Assembly: GCA_046052145.1 (NCBI GenBank)
Contig: JBJOMW010000006.1
Span: forward strand, 1 to 64,000
Origin: Falsiroseomonas sp046052145
Lineage (GTDB): Bacteria > Pseudomonadota > Alphaproteobacteria > Acetobacterales > Acetobacteraceae
DNA length: 64,000 nt
Reading direction: 5' to 3'
Each line of letters begins with the position of its first letter. The stretch's first letter is position 1. The notes under the pieces are model-generated. The model saw nothing but the letters and a program-made list of their open reading frames with translations, was not told the origin of the DNA and made no database searches. The translations under genes and the position numbers were made by a program. This document shows, piece after piece, positions 32,839 through 42,811 of the stretch.

Positions 32839-33810
32839 ATGATGATCGGACGCAGGACCTTGCTGGGCGCGCTGGCACTGCCGGCACTGGCACCATCCGC
32901 GCGGGCGCAGGGTTTTCCGGACCAGCCGGTCCGCATGTTCGTGCCCTTCGCCGCAGGCGGGCCGGCCGACATCATCGCGCGCGTCGTCGCGCGCGTGATG
33001 ACCGATCGGCTGGGCCGGCCGGTGGTGGTGGAATCGCGCCCCGGCGCGGGCGGCACCATCGGCGTGGACGCGGCGGCGAAGGCGCGGCCAGACGGGCACA
33101 CGCTGGTGATGGCCAGCAGCGGCGCGGTGGTGATCCTGCCGCATATGCGCTCCAACATGCCCTATGACCCGCTGCGCGACCTCGCGCCGGTGAGCCAGGT
33201 TCTCGGCGTGCCGCAGATCGTCTCGGTGGCGCCGAACCTTGGCGTCCGCTCGCTGCAGGAGTTGGTGGCGATGGCGCGGGCGCGGCCGGGGCAGCTCGCT
33301 TTCGGCTCCGCCGGCATCGGCTCCTCACTGCACATGGCGGGCGAGTTGCTGAAGCTGCGGGCCGGGATCGACATCACTCATGTGCCATACAATGGCGCGG
33401 CGCCCGCGGTGACCGACCTTCTGGCCGGGCGCATCCAACTGCTGCTGGCCGATGTGCCCGCCCTGGTTGGCCAGGTCCGCGCCGGTGCGCTGCCCGCGTT
33501 GGCCGTCACGGCCGAGGCGCGGATCGGCGTGCTGCCCGATGTGCCGACCGCGATCGAGGCCGGCGTCCCCGGCCTGGTCAGCGAGACCTGGTACGGCGTG
33601 CTCGGCCCGGCCGGCATCCCGGCCGACCGCATCGCCACGCTGAACGCCGCGGTCCGCGCCGCGACCGAGGATCCGGAGGCGCGCCGCGTGCTGACCGAGC
33701 AGGGCGGGCGCATCGTGGGCGGCACGCCGCAGGCCTTCGCCGAATTCATCCGCCAGACCCATACCACCTGGGGCGAAGTGGTGCGCGCCACCGGCGTGCG
33801 GATGGAATAG
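32839..33810 (+). CDS. Bug-family solute receptor, tandem copy 1
   Basis: A 323-residue secreted receptor. The signal peptide has a double-arginine-like start (GRRTLLGALALPALAPSARAQ), followed by the Bug core FPDQPVRMFVPFAAGGPADI, the HVPYNGAAP element in lobe two and VLPDVPTAIEAGVPG. The start at 32839 is behind AGGGGAGGAA. It is the first of three adjacent Bug genes. It should deliver a carboxylate to a TctAB-type or other permease; none is encoded here. Confidence 0.9.
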   Translation: MMIGRRTLLGALALPALAPSARAQGFPDQPVRMFVPFAAGGPADIIARVVARVMTDRLGRPVVVESRPGAGGTIGVDAAAKARPDGHTLVMASSGAVVILPHMRSNMPYDPLRDLAPVSQVLGVPQIVSVAPNLGVRSLQELVAMARARPGQLAFGSAGIGSSLHMAGELLKLRAGIDITHVPYNGAAPAVTDLLAGRIQLLLADVPALVGQVRAGALPALAVTAEARIGVLPDVPTAIEAGVPGLVSETWYGVLGPAGIPADRIATLNAAVRAATEDPEARRVLTEQGGRIVGGTPQAFAEFIRQTHTTWGEVVRATGVRME

Positions 33811-33815
33811 CCGCG

Positions 33816-34781
33816 ATGCAACGTCGCCTTCTTCTCGCGGCTGCCGCCGCACTGCCCTTCGCGCCCGCCGCGGCGCAGCCCGCCTGGGCTCCGGCCCGCC
33901 CGGTGCGGATCATCGTACCGCTGGCACCCGGCGGCACGGCGGATACGATCGCGCGGCTGATCGCCGATCCGCTGGCGGCGCAGCTCGGTCAGCCGGTGAT
34001 CATCGAGAACCGGCCCGGGGGCACCAATACCGTCGGTGCGGTCCAGGTGGCGCGGGCCCCGGCGGATGGGCTGACGCTGCTCTATGCGCCGCCGCCGGTG
34101 CAGATCCTGAACCCGCTGATGATGCGCAACATGCCCTACGACGCGATGGCGGATTTCGCGCCCGTCGTGGCGCTCATGCGCGCGCCGAAGCTGCTGGTGG
34201 TGCGGCCCGATTTCCCGGCGGCCAATGTGGCGGAGTTCATCGCGGTCGCGCGCGCCAGGCCGGGCGCGATCACCTATGCCAGCTCCGGCATCGGATCCTC
34301 CGCGCATCTCGCCGGTGCGCTGTTGGCGCAGATGGCGGGGATCGAGCTGCTGCACGTGCCTTATCGCGGCACCGCGCCGGGCGTACAGGATCTGATGGCG
34401 GGCCGGGTGGACATGACGCTCGACACCGCGGCCGCACTGCTGCCGCTGGTCCGCGAGGGGCGGCTGAAGGCGCTGGCTGTCAGCACGCGCGACCCGGCCC
34501 AGGCCGCGCCCGAGCTGCCGCCCATTGCGCGCACGCTGCCCGGCTTCCACGACGCCTCCTTCAACTACCTGCTTGCGCCCGCGCGCACGCCACCCGAGGC
34601 GATCGCGGCGCTGAATGCCGCGGTGAACCGCGTTCTCGCCCAGCCCGCGGTGCGCGATCGCTTCGCGGCGCTGGGTGCTGAGCCGGTCGGCGGCACGCCG
34701 CAGGAACTGGCCGCGATGGTGCTTGAAGAGATCGAGCGCTGGCGCGGCGTCATCCAGGCCCAGGGGATCACCATCGAATGA
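33816..34781 (+). CDS. Bug-family solute receptor, tandem copy 2
   Basis: A 321-residue secreted receptor starting 5 bp after the first copy and overlapping the third by 4 bp. Signal peptide RRLLLAAAAALPFAPAAAQ; core WAPARPVRIIVPLAPGGTAD and HVPYRGTAPGVQDL. It is clearly homologous to its neighbours but diverged throughout, so the copies are old duplicates or independent recruits rather than a recent amplification. Ligand likely a small carboxylate different from that of copy 1. Confidence 0.9.
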   Translation: MQRRLLLAAAAALPFAPAAAQPAWAPARPVRIIVPLAPGGTADTIARLIADPLAAQLGQPVIIENRPGGTNTVGAVQVARAPADGLTLLYAPPPVQILNPLMMRNMPYDAMADFAPVVALMRAPKLLVVRPDFPAANVAEFIAVARARPGAITYASSGIGSSAHLAGALLAQMAGIELLHVPYRGTAPGVQDLMAGRVDMTLDTAAALLPLVREGRLKALAVSTRDPAQAAPELPPIARTLPGFHDASFNYLLAPARTPPEAIAALNAAVNRVLAQPAVRDRFAALGAEPVGGTPQELAAMVLEEIERWRGVIQAQGITIE

Positions 34782-35736
34782 GGCTGCACCGTCGTTCCCT
34801 TCTGGTCGCCGCGCTGGCCCTGCCGGCGCCCGCGCTGGCGCAAGCCTTCCCGACCCGGCCCATCCGGATGATCTGCCCCTTCGCAGCGGGTGGTTCGGCT
34901 GATGCCTCCGCGCGGCAGCTGGCGGAGCCGCTGTCCGTCGTGCTCGGCCAGCCGGTGGTGGTGGAGAACCGCCCGGGCGGCGGTGCCACGCTCGGCGCGC
35001 AGCTTGTCGCGCGCGCCGCGCCGGATGGCCACACGCTGCTCTACGGCACGCCGGGGCCGCAGATCGTCAACCCGCATCTGATGCGCAGTGTGCCCTACGA
35101 CCCGGTGCGGGATTTTGCGCCGGTCTCGGGCTACAAGCGCGCGCCGAACCTGCTGGCGATCCATCCCTCCATCCCCGCGCGCAATGTGGCGGAGCTGGTG
35201 GCGCTGGCCAAGTCCAGGCCGGGCATGCTGACCTTCGCGTCATCCGGCGTCGGCTCGTCCTCTCACCTGGCCGGCGAGATGCTGAAGTTCCTGGGTGGCG
35301 TGGACATCACCCATGTGCCCTATCGCGGCACAGGCCCGGCGATGACGGATTTGCTGGCGGGCACGGTCAGCATGGCGCTCGACACGCTCTCGATCCTGCT
35401 GCCGCCCTCGCAGGCGGGCAGCCTGCGCGCGCTGGGCGTCACCACGCCGCAACGCTCTCGCCTGGTGCCGGAGCTGCCGGCACTGGCCGAGACGCTGCCG
35501 GGCTTCGACGCCGCGCCCTTCAACTATATCTCCGCCACCGGCGGCACGCCCGCCCCCATCATTGCGCGTCTGAACCAGGCGATCGTCAGCATCCTGAACG
35601 ATCCCGCCTATCGCGCGCGCATGGAGGCCCTGGGCGAGGAAGCCACGCCCTCCACGCCGGAGGAGTTGGCGGCGACCATCGCGGCCGAGAGCGCGCGGTG
35701 GAAGCAGGTGATCGAGGCTGCGGGGATCCGGGTGGA

Positions 35737-35740
<4 letters not shown>
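34778..35740 (+). CDS. Bug-family solute receptor, tandem copy 3
   Basis: A 320-residue secreted receptor: signal peptide RRSLLVAALALPAPALAQ, core FPTRPIRMICPFAAGGSADA, HVPYRGTGPAMTDLLAG in lobe two. It overlaps copy 2 by ATGA and the enoyl-CoA hydratase gene by ATGA, so the receptors are stitched into the catabolic operon and not a separate unit. Closer to copy 2 than to copy 1 by eye (shared PYRGT and ASSGxGSSxHLAG). Confidence 0.9.
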
Positions 35741-36516
<776 letters not shown>

Positions 36517-36517
36517 G

Positions 36518-37450
36518 ATGGCGCCGCGCGAGACGCTGCTGCTGCTCTGCCCCATCCCGGCGGATCTGCGCGCCGCGCTCGCCGCACGCTACGATCTGGT
36601 GGAGGATAAGCCGGGTGAGGGTGTGCGCGCCGGCGTCCGCATCGCCGTGACGACGGCGATGAATGGTGCGGGCGCCGCGCAATTCGACAGGCTGCCTGAC
36701 CTCCGGCTGCTGTCGAGCCAGGGCACGGGCCTTGAGCGCATCGACCTTCCCGCCGCCGCGCAGCGCGGCATCGCCGTCGCCTATACGCCGGATGTGATGA
36801 CCGAGGATGTGGCCGATGCCGCGATCGGGCTGATGTATGGCGCCGCGCGGCTGGTGGCGGAGGCCGACCGCTTCGTCCGCGCCGGGCGCTGGGGGAAGGA
36901 GCGCATGCGCCCCGGCCTCAGCCTGCATCGCAAGACCGCCGGCATCGTCGGCATGGGGCGGATCGGCCAGGCCATCGCGCGGCGCTGCGCCGGCCTTGGG
37001 ATGGAGGTCGCCTGGACCGGGCCGCGGCCCAAGCCCGATCTGCCCTATGCCTATCTGGACAGTGTGCTGGCGCTGGCGGCGCGCGCCGATGTGCTGATCC
37101 TGGCGCTCGCCGCCGGGCCGGGCACGGAGCGCATGGTGGATGAAGCCGTCCTTCGCGCGCTCGGCCCGAAGGGCATCCTGGTGAACATCGCGCGCGGCAC
37201 GATGGTGGAGGAGGCGGCGCTGATCGCGGCGTTGCAGCAGGGCACCATCGCGGGCGCCGGGCTCGATGTCTTCGCCACCGAACCAGCGCTCGACCCGCGC
37301 TTCCTCACGCTCGAGAACGTCGTGCTCGCGCCGCATTCGGCCTCCATCACGCAGGAGACGCGCGCGGCGCTGATCGCGCGGATGCTGGCCGATATCGAGG
37401 CCTTCCGCGCCGGCCACGCCTTCCTGGACGCGGCCGCGGCCGGCCGGTAA
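36518..37450 (+). CDS. D-isomer-specific 2-hydroxyacid dehydrogenase
   Basis: A 310-residue NAD(P)-dependent dehydrogenase with nucleotide-binding GMGRIGQAIA (about 145-154) and the catalytic trio in the expected order: Arg in NIARGT (about 227), Glu in VFATEP (about 256) and His in APHSAS (about 276). It reduces or oxidises 2-keto/2-hydroxy acids such as glyoxylate, hydroxypyruvate or tartronate semialdehyde. It begins 1 bp after the enoyl-CoA hydratase stop. The residue after the glycine motif suggests NADP (GPRPKP), typical of GhrA/GhrB-like reductases. Precise substrate unknown. Confidence 0.87.
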   Translation: MAPRETLLLLCPIPADLRAALAARYDLVEDKPGEGVRAGVRIAVTTAMNGAGAAQFDRLPDLRLLSSQGTGLERIDLPAAAQRGIAVAYTPDVMTEDVADAAIGLMYGAARLVAEADRFVRAGRWGKERMRPGLSLHRKTAGIVGMGRIGQAIARRCAGLGMEVAWTGPRPKPDLPYAYLDSVLALAARADVLILALAAGPGTERMVDEAVLRALGPKGILVNIARGTMVEEAALIAALQQGTIAGAGLDVFATEPALDPRFLTLENVVLAPHSASITQETRAALIARMLADIEAFRAGHAFLDAAAAGR

Positions 37451-37459
37451 CGAGATCCG

Positions 37460-38227
37460 ATGCCCCCGGCCCCGAACCGAGCTCCCGCAGCTGCACCCGC
37501 GATTGACCTCAATCGCAGCGCGGTCTCGCGCTACATCCAGCTGGCCACGCTGTTCCGTCGCCGGATCGAGCAGAGCGTCTGGCGGACGGGCGAACAGATC
37601 CCGACAGTGGACGATCTCGCGGCCGAATGCGGCGTGGCGCGCGCGACCATCCGGCAGGCGCTGGACCAGTTGGAGGCCGAGGGGTTGATCGAGCGCTTCC
37701 GCGCCAAGGGCACCTTCGTGCGCGAGGCCCCCGCCGCGAACCGCCTGTGGTGCGAGGTGGAGACCGACTGGTCCGGCCTGCTGCGTTCGCGCGAGGGCGC
37801 GGAGATCGAGGTGCTGGGCGAGACGAAGGGCGTTACGGGCGATGCGACGCCGCCGGCTGCGATCGGCACCGTGGCGCCGCGATACAGCCATATCCGCCGC
37901 CGGCACTGGCGCGACGGCCAGCCCTTCCTCGTCACCGATGTGTTCCTCGACGAAAGGCTGCGGGCGAAGGTGACGGCGGAGGATTTGCGCGGCAAGACCG
38001 CGCTGAAGCTCGCGGCGAGCATCCCCGGCGTGCGCATCACCGATGCGCGCCAGTCCCTGACCATCGGCACCGCCGACATCGAGACCGCGACGGCGCTGCA
38101 ACTGCCGCTGAACGCGCCGATCGCGCATGTGCGCCGCGCCGCGGTGGACCAGCGCGGCGTGCTGATCCTGGTCGCCGATGGCATCTATCGCGGCGACGTG
38201 GTGCGCATCGACATCAAGCTGCGCTGA
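37460..38227 (+). CDS. GntR-family regulator, HutC/UTRA type
   Basis: A 255-residue regulator with a winged helix (about 22-90: YIQLATLFRRRIEQSVWRTG, VARATIRQALDQLEAEGLI, RAKGTFV) and a C-terminal UTRA ligand domain (about 105-250, ending VADGIYRGDVVRIDIKL). It starts 9 bp after the dehydrogenase gene, inside the operon, so it is likely autoregulated through the operon promoter. Two palindromic sites sharing TCATATGA, at 29470 and 40169, flank the block as candidate operators. Regulator class is certain; targets are inferred. Confidence 0.88.
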   Translation: MPPAPNRAPAAAPAIDLNRSAVSRYIQLATLFRRRIEQSVWRTGEQIPTVDDLAAECGVARATIRQALDQLEAEGLIERFRAKGTFVREAPAANRLWCEVETDWSGLLRSREGAEIEVLGETKGVTGDATPPAAIGTVAPRYSHIRRRHWRDGQPFLVTDVFLDERLRAKVTAEDLRGKTALKLAASIPGVRITDARQSLTIGTADIETATALQLPLNAPIAHVRRAAVDQRGVLILVADGIYRGDVVRIDIKLR

Positions 38228-38290
38228 GCACGGGCCAGCGGGCCGGCGGGACCGGTTGAGAGAGCTTCGAGAGCGTCAGGAGGGATTGGC

Positions 38291-39280
38291 ATGAAGGAAC
38301 GCTCGCCGGGCTACGCAGGCCTCGCCATGTCGCGTCGGCTGTTGCTTGGCGCGGGTCTCGGCTGGCCCGCCCTGGCCGTCGCGCAGCAGCCATGGCCGCA
38401 GCGCGCGATCACCATCGTGGTGCCCTTCGCGCCGGGTGGGCCGGTGGACAATGCGGCGCGGCCGCTGGCCGAAGGGCTGCGCCGCCAGCTCGGCCAGCCC
38501 ATTGTCATCGAGAACCGCGCCGGCGCCGGCGGGCTGGTGGGCACGCGCCTCGTCGCGCAGGCACGGCCCGATGGTTACACGCTGCTGGTCGGATCGCCGG
38601 GCCCGCTGACCATCGCGCCCGCCGCATCGCCCGACGCGCCCGATCCGCTCCGCGTGCTAGCGCCGGTCGCGTTGATCGCCGAAAGCCCGCAGGTGCTGGT
38701 GGTGTCGCCCTCCTCCATCGCCACGACGCTCGAGGCCTTCGTCGCGCTGGCCCGCAGGCGGGAGCTGAACCTCGGCTCCGCCGGGATCGGCACGACGCCG
38801 CATCTGGCGATGGAGCTGTTCGCGCGGATTGCCGGGCTGCGCTTCGAACATGTGCCCTATCGGGGCACCGGCGCGGCGCTGCCCGATGTCATGGCCGGCA
38901 AGATCGACGGGTTGTTCGGCGATATCTCCGCCGTGCTGGGGCCGGTCGAGGCCGGGCAGCTGCGCGCGCTGGCGGTGACGGGGGCCGAGCGCTCGGCGCT
39001 GGCGCCGTCCATCCCCTCCGCGGCGGAGCTCGGCTATCCGCAGCTGATGGTGCGGAACTGGCAGGCGCTGCTGGCGCCGGCCGGCACGCCAGAGCCGGTG
39101 GTCGGCCGCATCGCCGATGCCGTCGCAGCCGCGCTGGCCGATCCCACCGTGCGCGCGGCGCTGGCGCGCCAAGGCAGCACGCCGGGCGAGGGCGGCCCCG
39201 AGCGCCTGACCGCCTTCCTGCGCGAGGAACGCGCGACCTGGGATCCGGTGGTGCGCGCGATCGGCTTGGTGATGCAGTGA
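38291..39280 (+). CDS. Bug-family solute receptor, fourth copy in this block
   Basis: A 329-residue secreted receptor. The start at 38291 has a strong AGGAGG site. The signal region is preceded by an unusual 12-residue extension (MKERSPGYAGLA) before MSRRLLLGAGLGWPALAVAQQ, so an internal start at 38327 is possible. Core WPQRAITIVVPFAPGGPVDN and HVPYRGTGAALPDVMAG. It follows the GntR gene by 63 bp and may have its own transcript. Ligand unknown. Confidence 0.87.
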   Translation: MKERSPGYAGLAMSRRLLLGAGLGWPALAVAQQPWPQRAITIVVPFAPGGPVDNAARPLAEGLRRQLGQPIVIENRAGAGGLVGTRLVAQARPDGYTLLVGSPGPLTIAPAASPDAPDPLRVLAPVALIAESPQVLVVSPSSIATTLEAFVALARRRELNLGSAGIGTTPHLAMELFARIAGLRFEHVPYRGTGAALPDVMAGKIDGLFGDISAVLGPVEAGQLRALAVTGAERSALAPSIPSAAELGYPQLMVRNWQALLAPAGTPEPVVGRIADAVAAALADPTVRAALARQGSTPGEGGPERLTAFLREERATWDPVVRAIGLVMQ

Positions 39281-39308
39281 GCGGCGCGCGCTGCGTCGCC
39301 CAGCCTGC

Positions 39309-40121
39309 CTAGCGCCAAAGATCGCGCGCGAAGGCGAGCAGCGCCGCGACGACGGCTTCGGGCTGTTCGGGCAGCAGCGCATGACCGGCGCGCTCCACCA
39401 CCACGCAGCGGGCGAGGGGGCCGAGCGCGGCCTGCACCTCCGCCTCGGACGGCGGCGGGGCGATCGCGTCCTCGGCCGCGGCCAGGTAAAGCAAGGGCTT
39501 CGTCTCCGCCGCGCGCAGCCAGGCGCGGTCCTGCGTCGCGGCGCGCGCCGCGCGTTGCGCCCGCGCGACAGGGGGATGCCACCCGGCCAGCCAGACGCTG
39601 GCATCATGGCCAGGCGCGAAATAGGCGCGTTGCAGGTGGCGCAGCCGTTCCGCATCGGGCAGCGACAGGTCGAAGCTCGATGTGATGGCGCGGCTGATCT
39701 CGGGGTCCACCTCCGTGCCTGTCACAGCGGCCAACATGGCGATGCCGCGCACGAGCTGCGGGTGATCATGGCCCATCATGCGCGCCACCCAATTGCCGGC
39801 GGCATGGCCTGCGACTAGCGCGGGACCGGTGGCGAAGCGCTCCATCACCGCGGCCACATCGGCCGCCATGTCGTGCAGCGTTGCGCCGTCGCGCAGCGGG
39901 GCGGATCGGCCGATGCCGCGCGCCTCGGGGCGGAGAACGCGACAGCCGGCGGAGACCAGCGCGGGCGCCACCGTGTCGAAATCCTCCTGCCCGCGGCCAA
40001 GCGAGGGGATAAGAACGACCGGATGGCCATTGCCGGCGACCTGGACCTCCAGCACGCCGCGCGGGAGGTCCAGCAGATGGGTCTCGCCGTGGTGGCCGGT
40101 GATCGGCGCTGCGTCCTTCAT
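39309..40121 (-). CDS. Alpha/beta-hydrolase-fold protein lacking the nucleophilic serine
   Basis: A 270-residue alpha/beta hydrolase fold protein. The nucleophile elbow reads VAGHAAGN, with Ala107 where hydrolases have Ser, although the acid (Asp in AAAEDAIAPP, about 221) and the histidine (ERAGHALLP, about 246) are kept. The DNA reads GCC there with no sign of a frameshift. It may be catalytically dead, a lyase or cofactor-free oxygenase-like enzyme, or a binding protein. It is divergent from the protocatechuate dioxygenase genes, with a candidate GntR site between them. Fold is confident; activity is open. Confidence 0.8.
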   Translation of the reverse strand: MKDAAPITGHHGETHLLDLPRGVLEVQVAGNGHPVVLIPSLGRGQEDFDTVAPALVSAGCRVLRPEARGIGRSAPLRDGATLHDMAADVAAVMERFATGPALVAGHAAGNWVARMMGHDHPQLVRGIAMLAAVTGTEVDPEISRAITSSFDLSLPDAERLRHLQRAYFAPGHDASVWLAGWHPPVARAQRAARAATQDRAWLRAAETKPLLYLAAAEDAIAPPPSEAEVQAALGPLARCVVVERAGHALLPEQPEAVVAALLAFARDLWR

Positions 40122-40168
40122 GCTGTCTCCTCACGGCCGCCGCCGACGCAGCCCCGCCGCCCTCAGGG

Positions 40169-40190
40169 GTCAATAGGTCATATGATTGAC
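40169..40190. promoter_or_regulatory. Candidate GntR operator, site 2
   Basis: GTCAAT (40169-40174) and ATTGAC (40185-40190) form an inverted repeat around a TCATATGA core (40178-40185) identical to the core of the site at 29472-29479. It lies 48 bp upstream of the alpha/beta-hydrolase start and 138 bp upstream of the dioxygenase start. Common regulation by the GntR protein at 37460 is inferred. Confidence 0.5.
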
Positions 40191-40327
40191 ATTTAACGTG
40201 CGCGAAGGCCAGCCGCCCCGGCAAGAGTGCAGGTAAGGCTTGCCTGTCCGCCGGCCCGACGCATGATGCGCTTAGCGCGGATCGTGCAGCCGGTGCGGAT
40301 CGCAGGTCTTGCCAGGGAGCGGGTGGG

Positions 40328-41059
40328 ATGACGGCACGCGATGGCGGGGCACCCGACGTGCCCAATCGTTTCGAACCCTGGCCGGCAGGCATCGAGCCCG
40401 ATGTGCCGGTGCCGGGCTATCCCAACACCTGGCTCTTCACGCCGGCCCAGGCGCTGGTTCGGCGCCCGGCGACGCGAACCGAAGCGACCGGGCCGCTCGA
40501 CCTTCAGCGCAAGCTGCCCTGCGGTGATGCGAACCTGGCGCAGCTCGCGCCGGGGCGGATCGCCATAGGCCAGCTCATGCACATCGCCGGCCGGATCCTC
40601 GACGAGGATGGCCGGCCGGTGCGCGGTGCGGTTGTCGAGCTGTGGCAGGCGAATGCGGCCGGGCGCTACTTCCACCCGATCGACCAGCGCGCGGCGCCGC
40701 TCGATCCGAACTTTATCGGCAATGGGCGCGTGCGTACGGATGAGGAAGGCCGCTACGCCTTCTTCACCATCAAGCCTGGCGCCTATCCCGTGCCGGTGAA
40801 GGAGACCTGGTGGCGGCCGCCGCATTTGCATTTCTCCGTCCTCGGGCCGTCCTCGCTGTCCCGCCTGGTCACCCAGATGTATTTCCGCGGCGATCCGCTG
40901 AATGCGCTGGACCGAATCCTGAACTCGATCCCCGACGCCGCCGCGCGGGAGCGGCTGATCGCGCGCGACCTGCCGCCGGCAGAGGTCGGCGACGAATGGC
41001 TCGGCTTCACCCATGACATCGTGCTGCGCGGGCGCCACGCCACGCCGATGACGCCATGA
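40328..41059 (+). CDS. pcaH: Protocatechuate 3,4-dioxygenase, beta subunit
   Basis: A 243-residue intradiol dioxygenase subunit carrying the catalytic iron. The ligands are visible: Tyr in AAGRYFHP (about 118), Tyr in KPGAYPVP (about 157) and the two His of RPPHLHFSV (about 171 and 173). Length and N-terminal extension match PcaH. With the alpha subunit it opens protocatechuate between the hydroxyls to 3-carboxy-cis,cis-muconate. The alpha-subunit gene follows after 13 bp. The next enzymes of the beta-ketoadipate route (pcaB, C, D, I, J) are not in the window. Confidence 0.87.
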   Translation: MTARDGGAPDVPNRFEPWPAGIEPDVPVPGYPNTWLFTPAQALVRRPATRTEATGPLDLQRKLPCGDANLAQLAPGRIAIGQLMHIAGRILDEDGRPVRGAVVELWQANAAGRYFHPIDQRAAPLDPNFIGNGRVRTDEEGRYAFFTIKPGAYPVPVKETWWRPPHLHFSVLGPSSLSRLVTQMYFRGDPLNALDRILNSIPDAAARERLIARDLPPAEVGDEWLGFTHDIVLRGRHATPMTP

Positions 41060-41072
41060 GGAGCGCACACGC

Positions 41073-41693
41073 ATGAGCCTCGCCCCGCCCGCCGCGTCGT
41101 TGGCGCCGACCTCGCAGCACACGATCGGCCCCTTCTTCCCGCGCACCTTCTTCCAGCCCGGCGACAACGACCTCACTATCGTCGCCCATGGCGCCCCGCC
41201 CACGCGACGAGGGGAGACGATCCTGCTGCGCGGCCGGGTCACGCGCGCGGAAGGCCTGCCCTGCCTGAACCAGATTTTGGAGGCATGGCAGGCGGATGCG
41301 GCCGGCCGCTTCAATCACCCGCTCGACCCAGAGCGGCATCTGGCCGATCCGGATTTCCTTGGCTGGGGCCGGGCCTGGACGGATGAGGACGGGCAATTCG
41401 AGTTCCGCACCGTGATACCGGGCGGCTATGCCGAGGCCGGTGAGCAACGGGCGCCACATGTGAACCTGACCGTGATGGGCGCGGGGCTGATGCGCCGGGT
41501 GCAGACGACGGTGTTCTTTCCCGACTTCCCCACGAAGAACGCCGCTGATCCGGTGTTAGCTTTGGTGCCGGCCGACCGGCGCACAAGGCTTGTAGCGTCG
41601 CCGGATGGCAGAGCAGAGGGGCTTCGTATCTTCCGCTTCGACATCCGCCTGCGCGGCGATGCCGATGAGGAGACGCCGTTCTTCGAGGAGTGA
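41073..41693 (+). CDS. pcaG: Protocatechuate 3,4-dioxygenase, alpha subunit
   Basis: A 206-residue intradiol-fold protein with the alpha-subunit start (TSQHTIGPFFP), LEAWQADAAGRFNHP and a C-terminal FDIRLRG. The iron-ligand Tyr and His positions of the beta subunit are replaced (GRFNHP, RAPHVNLTV), as expected for the non-catalytic alpha subunit that shapes the substrate pocket. It is downstream of pcaH by 13 bp. The pairing of both subunits argues for a true protocatechuate enzyme rather than a catechol or hydroxyquinol dioxygenase, which are homodimers. Confidence 0.86.
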   Translation: MSLAPPAASLAPTSQHTIGPFFPRTFFQPGDNDLTIVAHGAPPTRRGETILLRGRVTRAEGLPCLNQILEAWQADAAGRFNHPLDPERHLADPDFLGWGRAWTDEDGQFEFRTVIPGGYAEAGEQRAPHVNLTVMGAGLMRRVQTTVFFPDFPTKNAADPVLALVPADRRTRLVASPDGRAEGLRIFRFDIRLRGDADEETPFFEE

Positions 41694-41805
41694 GGGGGCG
41701 GCGGAGACTAGAGGGGCAAAGCTGGAAACGCGTCTCTATGCGTCCTTGAAGAATGGTGGCAGCCGCGGCTGTTTGCGGCGCGAAACGCAAAGCTCAAAAG
41801 AGACC

Positions 41806-42807
41806 CTAACCCCGTCGCACAAGCGTGGCGCGGAACTGCGCTGCGCATGCGTCCCAAGACCATGTCTCGGCGTGACGCCGGCAGGCCACGCGGTCGCAAT
41901 CGAGTGCGCGCAAGCAAGCTGCGCGCAGATCCTCATCCAATGCACCGACTGACGGATCCGTAATGACGTCCTTGGGCCCCGTCACCGGATATGCGGCAAC
42001 CGGCGTTCCGGTCGCCAGCGCCTCCAGCAGGACCAGGCCAAAGGTGTCGGTGCGAGAGGGAAAGACGAAGACGTCGGCGCCCGCATAAGCCCGGACGAGC
42101 GCCCCATTCTCGCGGTAGCCCGTGTAGGTGACATGCGGGAAACGTCGCTTGAGACCCTCAAGGGCAGGGCCGTCTCCGACCACGACCTTGCTGCCCGGCA
42201 AGTCGAGCGCCAGGAACGCTTCGATGTTCTTCTCGACAGCCACGCGGCCGGCGTAGAGGAAGATCGGACGTGGTAGCCCTTCCCAGGCTTCGCCATCGCC
42301 AGGCCGGAAGCGGGAGAGGTCCACGCCGCGTGTCCAGGGGCGAATCTTGGTGAACCCGCGCGCGGCCAGTTCCGCCCGCAAGGAGGGCGTGGCTGCGAAG
42401 GTCCCGTCTCCGGCCTCGTGAAAGCGGCGCATGACCTGCCACGACCAATCAGCGGGGATGTATGTGCGGGCTTGCAGGTAGTCCGGGAAGCGCGTGTGGA
42501 AGGCCGTGGTGAAGGGCCAGCCATGCCGCTGGCAAAGTGCGCGCATGGCCCAGCCCAGCGGACCTTCGGTGGCGATGTGAACAGCGTCAGGCGCGAAAGC
42601 CTCCACGAGCCTACGCAGCTTGGCTTTGGGCGCGACAGCGAGGCGGATTTCCGCGTAGCCCGGCATCGGGAGATTATAGAAGCGGTCGGGCCCGATCACC
42701 TCGACAGTGTCGCCATTGGCGCGCAGCCAATCTGCGACCACGGATAGTGTTCGGACAACGCCGTTTATCTGAGGGAACCACGCATCAGAGACGATAAGGA
42801 TCCGCAT
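41806..42807 (-). CDS. agt: GT4 glycosyltransferase, Agt-like (diacylglycerol glycosyltransferase)
   Basis: A 333-residue GT4 enzyme: MRILIVSDAWFPQINGVVRT at the N-terminus, HTRFPDYLQAR in the acceptor domain, and the donor site FLYAGRVAVEKNIE plus SRTDTFGLVLLEAL in the C-terminal domain. In the EX7E motif the first Glu is Asp here. It starts 4 bp after the PlcP-like gene, the arrangement of the alphaproteobacterial Agt-PlcP pair that makes glycolipids (mono-glycosyl or glucuronosyl diacylglycerol) during phosphate limitation. The start at 42807 is chosen; the frame extends further without family match. Family is confident; the lipid role rests on the gene pair. Confidence 0.8.
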   Translation of the reverse strand: MRILIVSDAWFPQINGVVRTLSVVADWLRANGDTVEVIGPDRFYNLPMPGYAEIRLAVAPKAKLRRLVEAFAPDAVHIATEGPLGWAMRALCQRHGWPFTTAFHTRFPDYLQARTYIPADWSWQVMRRFHEAGDGTFAATPSLRAELAARGFTKIRPWTRGVDLSRFRPGDGEAWEGLPRPIFLYAGRVAVEKNIEAFLALDLPGSKVVVGDGPALEGLKRRFPHVTYTGYRENGALVRAYAGADVFVFPSRTDTFGLVLLEALATGTPVAAYPVTGPKDVITDPSVGALDEDLRAACLRALDCDRVACRRHAETWSWDACAAQFRATLVRRG

Positions 42808-42811
42808 CAGG

